Notes under the pieces: generated by a model
Told to the model about the DNA's origin: nothing
Databases searched by the model: none
Seen by the model: only the letters and a program-made list of their open reading frames with translations
Shown here: piece by piece, positions 34,241 through 45,610 of the stretch
Numbering within the stretch: the first letter of the stretch is position 1
Layout: each line of letters begins with the position of its first letter
Assembly (NCBI GenBank): GCA_958298945.1
Contig: OY282607.1
Span: 89,101,270-89,165,269 of the forward strand
Origin: Atherix ibis
Lineage: Eukaryota > Arthropoda > Insecta > Diptera > Athericidae
Reading direction: 5' to 3'
Length of the DNA: 64,000 nt
Position numbers and translations under genes: made by a program

Positions 34241-37200
34241 AATAAAGAACTTCTGAAAAGGTTCCTAGCCCAAAATTTCAGATTAGTTAATAAGTAGACG
34301 GATTTCTTAGATTGGGCCAAAGATGTTAAATTCTATTTGGCCAGAAGATCCGACAAGTTCAGAACTATATGGGGCACAGGATGGTGCAGAGCCTCAGCCA
34401 CCAGATGATGAGTCCTCTTGCTGCCGAGAATACAAGCATGACATAGAACCCAACGTTGGTTAAGCAACCACAATCGAGTGGAGTTGAGTTCCGGATCAAC
34501 TAATGAGTACTCAAATGATCCTCATAACCCCTAAAGCTATGTTGTTTAGGTCGTCTTCACCCCTTTTTCATTTCTTCGTGGTATTTTTTTTTTGGTATGG
34601 ATTAATTTTTTTTGTACTTTTCTTTATTTTTGATTATTTCATAACGTTTTCTTTTCCTTCCCAATTTTTACACCTTCCTCCTTATTTTCTATTTTCTTCC
34701 CTTTTGCCAGGATATTTTTTTTCTTCTCTCCTAATTTTTGTTCTTAAAGTAATTACATTTTTGCCTTCTAGTTCCTCTTTTTTCCCTTTCTATGGAGAAG
34801 TTAACTCCTTCGGGCGACTCCATTTTCCCTTAAAAGTTTTTGGCATGATAATTTTCTAGTTATGTTAAGTGTGAGAGTACTACTTTGCACATATTTTGAA
34901 CCCTACCGAGAAGCATGCCTACCAGAGTAAGGAGCTCTTTCAGTATGGTCGTCACTTGACAATCCAAATTTTAATAACTTCCTCTTCCCATCCAACACTC
35001 CAGGATTTCTTACTAATCCACTAAATATCATAACACAGTCCCAACTATGGTACTCATTACCAACAGTTTGCTATGGAAAGAGAAATATTTTTCTGATAAA
35101 ATTCCATCCTTGATTTTGACGCTAACAATTTGTCTAAAACTCATCGACAACAGCATCTTCCAACTGAATTCGAGCAAAATGATCATAGAATATCACCCAA
35201 TCTATCTGATGATTCTGGAAAAAATTTCCCTATATAAAAATGGATCGGTATTCTCATATTATATAGTTTATTTTACTATCGATAATATATTGAGACTTTG
35301 CCTTTATGAGGAGTAGAAAAAGATGAAAAAATTTCCTTAGAGAAAACCGGGAACTTTGGACATATGCTCAAAGTATATTCTCGATTTTTTTTAAATATTG
35401 TAAAAATCCGGTAAGAAGATGTAAAAATTACAAATAATTTTTTATGCTCAGAGGTGATAATTAATATCAAAATCAAAATTTGTATAGTTTCATCCTTAGA
35501 AGATCAGATAATTAAAATCGTTTAGATATGCTTGGTAAAAAAAAATTAAATTTCGAAAATTATAGATTTCAAATATTTAAAAAAATATTATGACCCATTT
35601 TATACAAAATTATCAATCTTCAATAAATAGAGAAATTTCTTTAAATAAAATTCATAATGTCTTCGAAATATCTTCGCTGTTACTTAAAAATGATTTACTA
35701 TTCAAAAAAAAAACTTTAAACTCTTCTAGTACAAATTTCAGTTAGTAAATTGATCCAATTTCAAAGCTTACAAAATCAAATTCGAAAAAAAAAATCTAAT
35801 AGAAAACGCTTACGAATTTAAAATGAATTCATTTAAAAACAATTCGTTTGCGCATATTAACTTGTGAGTGCCACACTGCAAGTCATCATCTTATAGCCCA
35901 TGCCCATTTCCGTATTGTGACCTCTGGAGGAGGTGCCATGCTGTTCAATTGTGGCAATCCATCACGAAATATGGCAGAATTGTCTAAACTATTACTTCTA
36001 TGCCAAGGTTTTAATTAGTGATGTTATCAGTGAATTGTTTGACGAGTAAAATTTGGGTCAGACGAAGAATAACTACTTTCACTCGTTCACCATATCGTGT
36101 GTATAGTGTAATGCCGGATCAGACGTTCTAATCTCGAACAGCGGAAGTTTCCACGTCTGCGGCGTTAAGATTCATAATTGATGCCTTTGATCTGAACGGC
36201 AGCTAGTAATTTCTTCGATTACATCTTATTAGGCTAGAGTGTCTTATCAGTCGTGTCGATTGGCCTTATTAGAAAATTATTCTTTCACCGCAATCAAGCC
36301 GAGTTACTGTGGAATTTCTGAGAGCGCCCCACAGTACAAAGTGTTGCGAATGTACTATAATTAAAAGGGATTTTCATATTTCAACTAGTATTTTAATAAA
36401 ATTTCTTCTAAGTTTTTTTTCTCCATATATTTTCACTACTTTTCCAATTAATTTTGAACTCAAATAGCAAAATGGGGGTGGTCCGTTGTCTGATTTGGGA
36501 AAATACCATCAATCTCATTTCTCACTACTCACTGCACATTGCATTGTCACACAGCAATTTATAAAGCAAAATATTTTGCATTTGCTTTATTTTGATGTAA
36601 CGCTTTCGGTAGTAATCCTTAAAGAACTGACAGCAATAGAACTTTCCTCGCATTCCTTCAGCTTAAAATGATAATCCGCTTTGAATTTGCTCTATTCACT
36701 AATTGGATGCGCCTTGCAAGGATTTTGGATTTACTTGTTTTTCCGTTTATCACAGTATTTCCATTTTTATACAGTATTACATTATAACTGTGCAACTGTA
36801 GGTATTCATCTTTCAGGGTAAATTATTCTTCTGACAAGGCGGATAAACACTGAGAAGACAATGTCCTTTGAGATATATTCTTTTGTCGTTTTATTCCTTG
36901 CGTATAAGATACATTCGCATAAAAGTAAAATAAGATAAAAACGTACCTTTGCAATCTTAGGAACTGAGCTGGTGATTTAATTTGTTTCCTATTACAACAT
37001 TAAAGGCTGTATATAAACTGCAATTTCACAAAGTTAAAAGAAAATTATTTGAATTTGTTCCTCCAGGGTTAAAATAAAACCAAAGAAGGATATAAATTTC
37101 TCCTCGAAGGAAAATTTTCTTTTGTTTCTCTTTTAAGTGTATTTTTTTCTATGAGTCCGCTTATTATACTTTTAAGATAAAAACATTCTTAGTTTAACTT

Positions 37201-37535
37201 TAGTATTATATCACTTTAAGGGTAAGATTTATGAAATCGGTGATTTATAAAAAAAAAATGTTTAATAATGATATGGTGAATAAAAAGTGCTAAATTTTTG
37301 AAATTTTCTTAAGCAAAGATAGAATATTAAGGCTTAAGTAAAATAAATAGAATTTTTTGAAGTTTATTTCATATTCGAAATAAATATTTAAAAAATTATG
37401 TTATTTAGAAATGCTCAAAAGGATATTTATCATATTGTAAATTATAAAATATTTCATATTCTTGTTTAAGAAATAATTTTCTTTAGAATAAAATTACTTT
37501 TTGTATTTTTAATATTACAAAAATTTTAATAAATA
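34241..37535. other. Non-coding stretch with pyrimidine-rich tract
   Basis: No gene recognised. At about 34560-34800 a T/C-rich tract produces a hydrophobic 118-codon chance frame (34503-34859). The interval 35870-36330 is less A/T-rich but carries no motif I know. Confidence 0.4.
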
Positions 37536-37539
37536 AGTA

Positions 37540-37740
37540 TTCGGAATTGTTAATTGAAATACAAAATATGAGTTAATAGTGTGGATTGATATTTTTTGCC
37601 TCAAAATAATCGTCATTTGAAGTAATATATTGATGCCAACGACTAACTTACTTTTTGAAATGCATTTTGCAAGATTTTTTTGCTTTAGGCTATTTATGGG
37701 AGTGCTACTGCCAAGTTTATTGTCTTGTTGCATCTCACAC
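37540..37740 (-). pseudogene. Mariner C-terminal scrap
   Basis: Minus-strand reading near 37650-37590 gives RWHQYITSNDDYFEAKNIN, matching the conserved mariner C-terminal block (RWxxCIxxNGDYFEGDxI). The upstream QKILQNAFQKVS fits the KNAFKKCF segment that precedes it. Only this end is present, and the family is not determined. Confidence 0.45.
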
Positions 37741-38008
37741 TTTTAAACCAGCGCTTCCTGATGATTTGTTTCTTAGTTGAAAATTAGTGTAATGCTATTC
37801 AACGTGACATACCTATCGTTAGACATAATAATACGGCCACATACAGCAAAACAGATCAGAGCTAGAAATTTGCTAGCTCTGCTGACTACAAACAGGTAGT
37901 GGCACGCATCTCAATTACTCAACAACATCGCAGCTGGCTTTAATCCAATGCATTTTTCTTTTATTTCCTGCTTGGGCCACTTCATGGATGGAACATTCTC
38001 TCAGGATC

Positions 38009-39072
38009 TTTTTCATCTTCTTCATCTTCTTCATTTTCTACATCTTCTTCATTTTCTTCATCTTCTTCATCCTCTTCATCTTTTTTCATCTTATTCATAT
38101 TCTTTATCTTGTTCATCGTCTTCATCTTTTACATCTTCTCCATCTTCTCTATCTTCTTCATTTTCTTCATCTTCTCCATTTTCTTGATCTTTTTCATCTT
38201 CTTTATTTTGTTCATCTTCTCAATTTTCTTCATCTTCTTCATCATCTCCATCTTTTTTCATATTTTTCATCTTCTTCATTTTTTTCATATTCTTCATCAT
38301 CTTTATCTTTTTTATATTCTCCATCTTCTTTCATCTTCTTCATCTTCTTCATCTTCTCCATCTTCTTTCATCTTCTTCATCTCTTCATCTTCTCAATTTT
38401 CTTCATCTTCTACATCTTCTTCGTCTCCATAATCTTCCTCATCTTTTTCATCTTTTTCATATTTTTCGTCTTCTTCATCTTCTTCATCTCTTTATCTTCT
38501 CAATATTCTTCACTTTCTTCATCTTCTTCATCTCCTTAATCTTCTTCATCTTCTTCATCTTTATCATCTTCTCCATCTTCTTCATCTTCTCCATCTTCTT
38601 TCATCTTCTTCATCGTCTTCATCTCTTCATCTTCTCAATTTTCTTCACCTTCTTCATCTTCTTCATCTTCTCCATCTTCTTTCATCTTCTTCATTGTCTT
38701 CATCTCTTCATCTTCTCAATTTTCTTCATCTTCTTCATCTTCTTCATCTCCCTCGCCTTTCATCTTTTTCATCTTCTTCATCTTCTTCATCCTTTCATCT
38801 TCTCCATCTTTTTCATCTTTTTCATCTTCGTCATCTTCGTCATCTTCTTCATCTTCTTCATCTTCTTCATCTTTATCATTTTCTCCATCTTCTTCATCTT
38901 CTCCATCTTCTTTCATCTTCTTCATCGACTTCATCTCTTCATCTTCTCAATTTTCTTCACCTTCTTCATCTTCTTCATCTCCTTAATCTTCTTCATCTTT
39001 TTTATCTTTTTCATCTTGTTCATCTCTTCATCTTCTTCATCTCCCTCGCCTTCATCTTTTTTATCTTCTTTA
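38009..39072 (+). repeat. TTCTTCATC-type simple repeat, about 1.06 kb
   Basis: Imperfect tandem TTCTTCATC and TTCATC units with interspersed CTCCATC and TTTTCATC variants. Repeat lengths in multiples of three keep several frames open, giving artefactual FIF, SSS or LLH proteins of up to 183 codons. The reverse complement of the same repeat occurs at 47746-48600. Confidence 0.95.
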
Positions 39073-39436
39073 AAAAAACGAACTCAGTCTAGATAACCTC
39101 ACAAAATTCAGTCTAGATACTCAATGTCGGGCATCTTAGGACTGAGGGTTCGCCAAGACCTGCAGAAAATTCAATCTTAGTGTTTCTTAAAGTTCAGTCC
39201 TATATACTGAACTTCGATGTATTGTGGAGGACGGGTCCAAGTAGACTTCTCTGTGGAACACCAACCAATATTGGAGAAATATTGGAGAGTTCGTTGGATT
39301 CGTTATTTAGAAAGTTTCGGTTAGAAAGAAATGTTCTTAATATCAGGAAATAGATAGAAGAGAGAATTGTCTTGAGCTTCCATAGTAAGCGTCAGTTCAA
39401 AACTCTACTCATATCAAATACCACACTTCGACAATA
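39073..39436. other. Short non-coding spacer
   Basis: Unique-looking sequence between the simple repeat and the first family E mariner; contains a loose repetition of TTCAGTCTAGATA (39086 and 39109). No gene seen. Confidence 0.4.
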
Positions 39437-40694
39437 CGTGGGCTACTATATATATTTCTGGCCTAATAATGAAAATGCGAATATTTATCAACGAAAAAGG
39501 TTTTATTGTTTTTCAAAATATTCTCCATCAAGATTTATACACTTTTGCATGCGCTCAAACCAATTTTCGAAGCACTTTTTCCACTCCGATTGAGACACCT
39601 CCAAAACATGGTTTTTGAATGCTTCAACAGCATCTTCTGGCTGTGGGAATAAAAAGAAGTCATTGGGTGCCAAGTCAGGGCTGTACGGAGGATGACCCAT
39701 CAATTCGACGTTTTGTCCGGTCAAAAAGGCGCTGGTTTGAGCCGATGTGTGAGAGCTCGCATTGTCATGGTGCACAATGATTCGACTTCTCTTGTTCGTT
39801 TTTCGAATTTCTCCGAAGACTTCAGGCAAACAAATGGTGGTGTACCACTCAGAATTGACCGTCCTACGTTGCACAAGCGGAACAGTCGCCACATGACCAG
39901 TTTTGCCAAAGAAACAAGCGACCATTTGCTTCGAAGTGCTTCTTCCACGAACAACTTTCGTTGGATTTGACTCGTCTTGGAAGACCCACACGGTCGATTG
40001 CTGTTTTGTTTCGGGCTCATACGCATAGATCCATGATTCGTCACCTGTGACGATCTTATAAACGTCTTTTGAAGCACCGCGATCGTATTTTTTCAGCATT
40101 TCTTTACACCAATCCACACGAGCCTTTTTTTGAGCGATTGTCAAATTGTGCGGGATCCAACGAGAACAAACCTTTTTTACGGCCAGGTGTTCATGCAATA
40201 TCGAATGTATGCTGGTGGGAGAAATGCCTAGGCATGCCTCTATCTCACGGTATGTCACATGACGGTCTTGCATTATCAGTTCACGTACGGCATCGATGTT
40301 TTCTGGAACAACGGCTGTTTTTGGACGACCTTCACGGAATTCGTCTTTGAGCGAGCGTCGGCCACGATTGAATTCGTTGTACCAGTTTTTCACAGTGCTA
40401 TAGGATGGTGCTTCATAGCCATACAAAGATTTAAGTTCATCGATGCACTCTTGTCGTGATAATCCACGTCGAAAGTTGTGAAAAATGATCGCACGAAAAT
40501 GTTCACGAGTTAATTCCATTTTTTTGCCAAATTGATTTTTTCAAGTCACTGTAAACAACACAAATGATAGTCGTACGTCAAAACGTTCTGAGTACGTTTA
40601 TGCTAAAAAATGTCAAACTTTCCAATGGAAATGTCAGATCGCACCTGGCAACACTTAGTGTTGCCTAGGCCAGAAATATATATAGTAGCCTACG
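39437..40694 (-). mobile_element. Family E mariner, full length (copy 1)
   Basis: 1258 bp, bounded by 29-bp inverted repeats (CGTRGGCTACTATATATATT followed by TCTGGCCTA) with one mismatch between ends, and by TA on both sides (39435-39436, 40695-40696). A single open transposase frame occupies most of it on minus. A second copy of identical length lies in inverted orientation at 42060-43317 with only scattered differences, so both inserted recently in evolutionary terms. Confidence 0.95.
39503..40519 (-). CDS. Mariner transposase (DD34D), open frame of 338 residues
   Basis: Cut-and-paste transposase acting in the nucleus on the element's own terminal repeats. The ATG at 40519 opens MELTREHFRAIIFHNFRRGL. 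The helix-turn-helix region covers about residues 1-120 (TVKNWYNEFNRGRRS, DEFREGRPK, YREIEACLGIS). SRWIPHNL (about residues 141-148) is the WVPHEL-type linker. The catalytic triad is TGDESW, HHDNAS and LAPND, with 34 residues between the last two. The terminus is NLDGEYFEKQ. Typical mariner length is 340-350. Around residues 290-305, after FLFP, the sequence differs wholly from copy 2 over 37 bp and seems to lack part of the segment normally found there, so activity is uncertain even though the frame is intact. Confidence 0.9.
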   Translation of the reverse strand: MELTREHFRAIIFHNFRRGLSRQECIDELKSLYGYEAPSYSTVKNWYNEFNRGRRSLKDEFREGRPKTAVVPENIDAVRELIMQDRHVTYREIEACLGISPTSIHSILHEHLAVKKVCSRWIPHNLTIAQKKARVDWCKEMLKKYDRGASKDVYKIVTGDESWIYAYEPETKQQSTVWVFQDESNPTKVVRGRSTSKQMVACFFGKTGHVATVPLVQRRTVNSEWYTTICLPEVFGEIRKTNKRSRIIVHHDNASSHTSAQTSAFLTGQNVELMGHPPYSPDLAPNDFFLFPQPEDAVEAFKNHVLEVSQSEWKKCFENWFERMQKCINLDGEYFEKQ

Positions 40695-42059
40695 TATAGA
40701 GTTCTATTTTTCACGAGTGATGAAATGCAGTTTCTAGATCATTCTGTATTGTATTTTGAGATATCGTCATGTAGTTTCTTTTATAGTTTGACAACCGAGA
40801 ATCTGCTCTAGGCCTGCTGAATCAAAGGACTCCAGACATATCAGATTCGGACCACGGTCTTCCAGGATCTTTCTCATCCATACGTAGTAAGTATCTAAAG
40901 CTTGATGAAGTTAATTTTTTCCTTACAGAGCTTCCGGAATCGTCCAATTTCATATAGGAGTCCAAAATTTTTTCAAAGGACCATCCTCTCGAACGCGGCT
41001 AAGAGGTCGCATTGGTTTTTGCTAAGAACGCAAGTGTCTGAAGAATACATGAGAGCAATAACTCATTGTTATGGTCAGAATATTCTGGCAAAATAATTTA
41101 GACTGACTGTGTAAATTTAATTTAATTTAAAAGAATAAATATTGGTATAATTTTTATCATCTGACAACATAGTAGAAACCGTTCGAGTTACGATAATAAT
41201 CCTTAAGGAAAACTCCTAAAGTTATACTTTATATTTTAGTTGTACACCCACTCTTGAAGTATGAAATAAAATTTCCTCAATAACCATTTTCCATTCTGTA
41301 AAACTAGATGAAAAAACAGTTTTTATCAAAAATTCACCAAGTTTCGTTACACTGTTTGTCATTTCAGTTCAATTTACAAAAAATATCGATCAAGTCAACG
41401 GTTTTATTTCTGTTGAAGCTTTCTGTGACAAAGTATTTTGTTGCGCTCATAAAAGTAAAATGAAAATTTCCTCGAATGAATGATTTAGAAAATTTTTAGG
41501 GGAAGATGCTTTAACCCTTTTTTTTTGGAAAAGTGTGAAAACAAGCGAAAATGTCAAGGACCATGCATTCAAATGCCTCATAATCAGAAGATCGTAACTT
41601 GAGATCCGAAAGTTCTATTACATCCTTTCAAGTATCCTGACAAGCGACTACTTTTTTATGACATAGTCAAAAGCTGTAAAATTCGTTCATTTTTTCGCCC
41701 GACACCATTTGCCTTTTGCCTTTCAAGAACGTACTTTTTACTACTAAATGCCATTCAATTTTAGTGGAGCGATTTTATTTGTTTCTTGTCAAATACCATA
41801 CGACGATGTACAAGAAGTCTTCATCCGACTTGGGAGTAGTTAAAATGACTGAAACAAATAAGGAGTTGGGAAGTTCTTTTGTACCCCACTCATCATTTAG
41901 ACAACCATAGATAAGTACTAGTACCACCTTCTATTGCTTCGTTTATTCCAGTAACATTCCTCACCCCCATTCGTTTATATACTCGTATTATAACATAATA
42001 ACATGTGGCAATGTGTTAGCCGGGCTTTATGCTCTTACTTTTATAAACTAAAAGTTATA
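40695..42059. other. Spacer between the two inverted family E mariners
   Basis: 1365 bp of AT-rich sequence with no gene or element motif recognised; short frames of 64 codons only. It would be the loop if the flanking inverted copies paired. Confidence 0.45.
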
Positions 42060-43317
42060 CGTAGGCTACTATATATATTTCTGGCCTAGGCAACACTAAG
42101 TATTGCCAGGTGCGATCTGACATTTCCATTGGAAAGTTTGACATTTTTTAGCATAAACGTACTCAGAACGTTTTGACGTACGACTATCATTTGTGTTGTT
42201 TACAGTGACTTGAAAAAATCAATTTGGCAAAAAAATGGAATTAACTCGTGAACATTTTCGTGCGATCATTTTTCACAACTTTCGACGTGGATTATCACGA
42301 CAAGAGTGCATCGATGAACTTAAATCTTTGTATGGCTATGAAGCACCATCCTATAGCACTGTGAAAAACTGGTACAACGAATTCAATCGTGGCCGACGCT
42401 CGCTCAAAGACGAATTCCGTGAAGGTCGTCCAAAAACAGCCGTTGTTCCAGAAAACATCGATGCCGTACGTGAACTGATAATGCAAGACCGTCATGTGAC
42501 ATACCGTGAGATAGAGGCATGCCTAGGCATTTCTCCCACCAGCATACATTCGATATTGCATGAACACCTGGCCGTAAAAAAGGTTTGTTCTCGTTGGATC
42601 CCGCACAATTTGACAATCGCTCAAAAAAAGGCTCGTGTGGATTGGTGTAAAGAAATGCTGAAAAAATACGATCGCGGTGCTTCAAAAGACGTTTATAAGA
42701 TCGTCACAGGTGACGAATCATGGATCTATGCGTATGAGCCCGAAACAAAACAGCAATCGACCGTGTGGGTCTTCCAAGACGAGTCAAATCCAACGAAAGT
42801 TGTTCGTGGAAGAAGCACTTCGAAGCAAATGGTCGCTTGTTTCTTTGGCAAAACTGGTCATGTGGCGACTGTTCCGCTTGTGCAACGTAGGACGGTCAAT
42901 TCTGAGTGGTACACCACCATTTGTTTGCCTAAGGTCTTCGGAGAAATTCGAAAAACGAACAAGAGAAGTCGAATCATTGTGCACCATGACAATGCGAGCT
43001 CTCACACATCGGCTCAAACCAGCGCCTTTTTGACCGGACAAAACGTCGAATTGATGGGTCATCCTCCGTACAGCCCTGACTTGGCACCCAATGACTTCTT
43101 TTTATTCCCACACATCAAGAAAAAAATTCCCACACATCAAAACTCCGTTTTGGAGGTGTCTCAATCGGAGTGGAAAAAGTGCTTCGAAAATTGGTTTGAG
43201 CGCATGCAAAAGTGTATAAATCTTGATGGAGAATATTTTGAAAAACAATAAAACCTTTTTCGTTGATAAATATTCGCATTTTCATTATTAGGCCAGAAAT
43301 ATATATAGTAGCCCACG
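42060..43317 (+). mobile_element. Family E mariner, full length (copy 2, inverted relative to copy 1)
   Basis: 1258 bp with the same terminal repeats as copy 1 and TA at 42058-42059 and 43318-43319. Starts CGTAGGCTACTATATATATT and ends with the inverted counterpart. Separate TA duplications show that the two copies inserted independently rather than as one inverted duplication, unless a larger rearrangement followed. Confidence 0.95.
42235..43251 (+). CDS. Mariner transposase (DD34D), open frame of 338 residues
   Basis: Almost identical to the frame at 39503-40519. The N-terminal DNA-binding part, SRWIPHNL, TGDESW, HHDNAS and LAPND are all present. Differences: LPKVFGEI instead of LPEVFGEI, and after FLFP the segment HIKKKIPTHQNSV instead of QPEDAVEAFKNHV before LEVSQSEWKKCF. 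At DNA level the block 43110-43146 contains a local duplication of TTCCCACACATCAA (about 43105 and 43127), suggesting repair-type templated insertion. Frame and catalytic residues are intact; whether the altered segment is tolerated cannot be told. Confidence 0.9.
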   Translation: MELTREHFRAIIFHNFRRGLSRQECIDELKSLYGYEAPSYSTVKNWYNEFNRGRRSLKDEFREGRPKTAVVPENIDAVRELIMQDRHVTYREIEACLGISPTSIHSILHEHLAVKKVCSRWIPHNLTIAQKKARVDWCKEMLKKYDRGASKDVYKIVTGDESWIYAYEPETKQQSTVWVFQDESNPTKVVRGRSTSKQMVACFFGKTGHVATVPLVQRRTVNSEWYTTICLPKVFGEIRKTNKRSRIIVHHDNASSHTSAQTSAFLTGQNVELMGHPPYSPDLAPNDFFLFPHIKKKIPTHQNSVLEVSQSEWKKCFENWFERMQKCINLDGEYFEKQ

Positions 43318-44310
43318 TAAAAGAGCACATTTGGCAGCACATAACTCTATACCCACACCGAAAATTAGCCAAAAACGTGACTTGATATTTTTATTGGGAA
43401 TTGTTTAGCACCCAAACCGATATTTGTTACGTGTAAGTTTGTCTTTCCGAATTCAACCCCCGAAAAAATGTTCAATACCTAAGAGCATTTACTCATACAT
43501 ACAGTAAGATATACAATTATATTTATTTTTGGTTAGAAAAGAGGATTTTCTATACTTTGCAATTCGTATAGTGCATGTAGTTTTCGTAGATGGTGTTATT
43601 GCTCCGGTGAACATTTACTAAATTGGATTATGTACTCGCTTTTTCTTATATTTTCAGCCCTTTTCAGCGATGCCATTTCTGACTGGAATACCAATTAGAA
43701 TCGATCACTATGATGGAGCAACCGAAGACGGGGATGCTTTAATAAGAAATACGAAATTGTATACACTTTTCGATAAACAGTTCACATATTTAACGACTGC
43801 TTTTCAAATAATGTTATCGGGTCTGATTGATGAAGTACTCGTCTAGACAGAATAACCGAAACTAGTTTAGAAAATTTCAACGTTAAATCATAAAAAAAAA
43901 GTTTATCAAAAATTTAGCTCAGATACTATAATTACATCGGGGATGGTATTAAAAATTTTTCAGGGGACTGCCCATAAAATTTTTCTAAGTTCGGTAAGTT
44001 GTCTTATTGGGTAGCCCTTAAATATTTTTCATAAAAATATTTTTTTTTTGAGTAATTTTAAGCATTAAAAATTTTTTATAATAATAAGAGATAAATGTAA
44101 TCTAATACAAACCTAGGAATGCCATTAGAAAGTCAAATAATATGGACCAGGGAGAAAGAACTGGAATACCTAAGCGCTCTTCCACAACAATCTGCGGACA
44201 ACTTTCCCAAAAAATTTATTATCTCGATAGTCCCTTATTTTGGGTTGATGGTTTTTTTTTTCTATTTTACCTTGTCTCAAATTTTACGAAATTAGCTAGA
44301 TTAGGGCTTT
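43318..44310. other. Non-coding stretch
   Basis: No recognised gene; A/T-rich with short chance frames, for example 63 codons at 44142-44333. Confidence 0.4.
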
Positions 44311-44440
44311 TACCTCGATGGTCTCCACGATAAGCTAGATTGGGACCACGCTTTTTAACCGCAAACATGTTTTTATCTTGATGATCCCCACGATTAGCTA
44401 GATTGGGGCCATGCTTTTTGGCCGCAACATTACATCTAAA
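44311..44440 (+). repeat. Two-copy tandem repeat of about 65 bp
   Basis: Two adjacent similar units: one holds CCACGATAAGCTAGATTGGG and GCTTTTTAACCGCAA, the next CCACGATTAGCTAGATTGGG and GCTTTTTGGCCGCAA. A weaker earlier copy may start near 44220. It lies just upstream of the LINE fragment. Confidence 0.65.
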
Positions 44441-44539
44441 TAGGGAAATGATTCAGTGACTGAGAGTTACCCATAAGTAAGGTACTATCACCCCTACTTT
44501 GATGACTAGTCATTAATGACCTTCTCCTCCCTGCAGTTG

Positions 44540-45610
44540 GCTTTCAAGTTTAAGGTTATACCAATTATCTGGTCGTGATGTTCAGGGAGACATATGAGGA
44601 AACAATTTTGGGCCAAATGCGGAGAGCCCTAAACCTAGTTTCGGCTAATGGAGAACCCTAAAACATAATAAAATGGTCTTAATTCCATTCACTAAGACGC
44701 ATAAATTATACCTTGTAAAGGTCAAGATGAATGAACGTGAATTTGGGGCCATTACTTAGGTCAAACGTCTGTTCGTCATTCTAAGCCAAAAATTTACCTG
44801 AATCTCACCCCTTAACAGTGTTACTAATAGATCGTTTGGGGTTATCATAGGCTCTTCGGTAAGACTTGGGGTCTGTAATCAAAAATTATAACTCAAAATA
44901 CTTGGACCCATGATCATCTACGCGGCTCTCATTTGGTACCCTAAAGCTGAACAATATACTGCCCAAGCAACGCTTCGTAAAGTTCAAAGCCTAGCATGCT
45001 TGGGTATTAAAAGGAGCTCTCAGCTTAGGACATTCCAAAACCCTTAAGCCAAGCGACCTGTTTGGATATCTTCAAATTGTGTTGGACCTAAAAGAATACC
45101 AGGAAGCAAACTATCGCTCGGACGAAATGCTAAGGAAACGTAAGTTAAAGTAGTAGTTCTTACAGAGTGCCAAACTTAGAAGAAGGGGGAAGTGTCATTC
45201 GGAGAAGTGGCATAAATTCCCCATACATGAATCACTCTAAAAAATTCTGCGTTTTTTCTAAAGGTTCCAGACCTAAAGTTACTCACTGGCCATTATCTGT
45301 TAAGATATCATATTAATAAGATGGGCAAATCTGACACAAAAATCTATCGTTTTTGCTCCGAAGGGGATGAAACATCAGAGCATCTACTATGCGATTACAA
45401 TACCATTGCCTGCCAGAGACTTCGCCATATTGGCTTCAGATTCTCTGATCCCTAAGAAAGCTTCAAACCAATAGCATATTGGGGTTCGCCAAAAGTATCA
45501 ATATAACTATTCATTATTTACCAAAAAAGCACCTCTTGCTACCCTCCTTATATTAATATTATTATTAGGACTGAATAAAATCCTCTAATGGCACTGTTCT
45601 TCTATTCCAA
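44540..45610 (+). mobile_element. I-type LINE remnant (family H), RNase H deleted
   Basis: Read across frames: near 44585 RETYEETILGQMRRALNLVS (RT C-terminal part before NPxKTE), near 44910 MIIYAALIWYP and RKVQSLACLGIKGAL (typical ILYGAxVWWP and LQRLACLGITGA blocks), near 45090 LKEYQEANYRSDEML, and at 45285-45450 LLTGHYLLRYHINKMGKSD, CSEGDETSEHLLC and RQRLRHIGF, the zinc-type C-terminal region. RNase H sequence expected in between is missing, whereas the 53-kb copy keeps part of it. The 3' tail CCTCTTGCTACCCTCCTTAT (about 45531) is shared with that copy, showing one family. Many stops; dead. Confidence 0.65.

Noticed and set aside
34503..34859. 118-codon hydrophobic frame resembling a membrane protein
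   Set aside because: Its hydrophobicity comes from a T/C-rich low-complexity tract; no conserved motif.
37948..39092. Open frames of 79-183 codons rich in Ile-Phe, Ser or Leu-His in the TTCTTCATC region
   Set aside because: They arise in several frames of one simple repeat whose period is a multiple of three; no non-repeat coding sequence is attached.
39692..43062. Antisense frames of 66-118 codons within the two family E mariners
   Set aside because: They lie opposite or out of frame to the transposase and are identical in both copies because the elements are.
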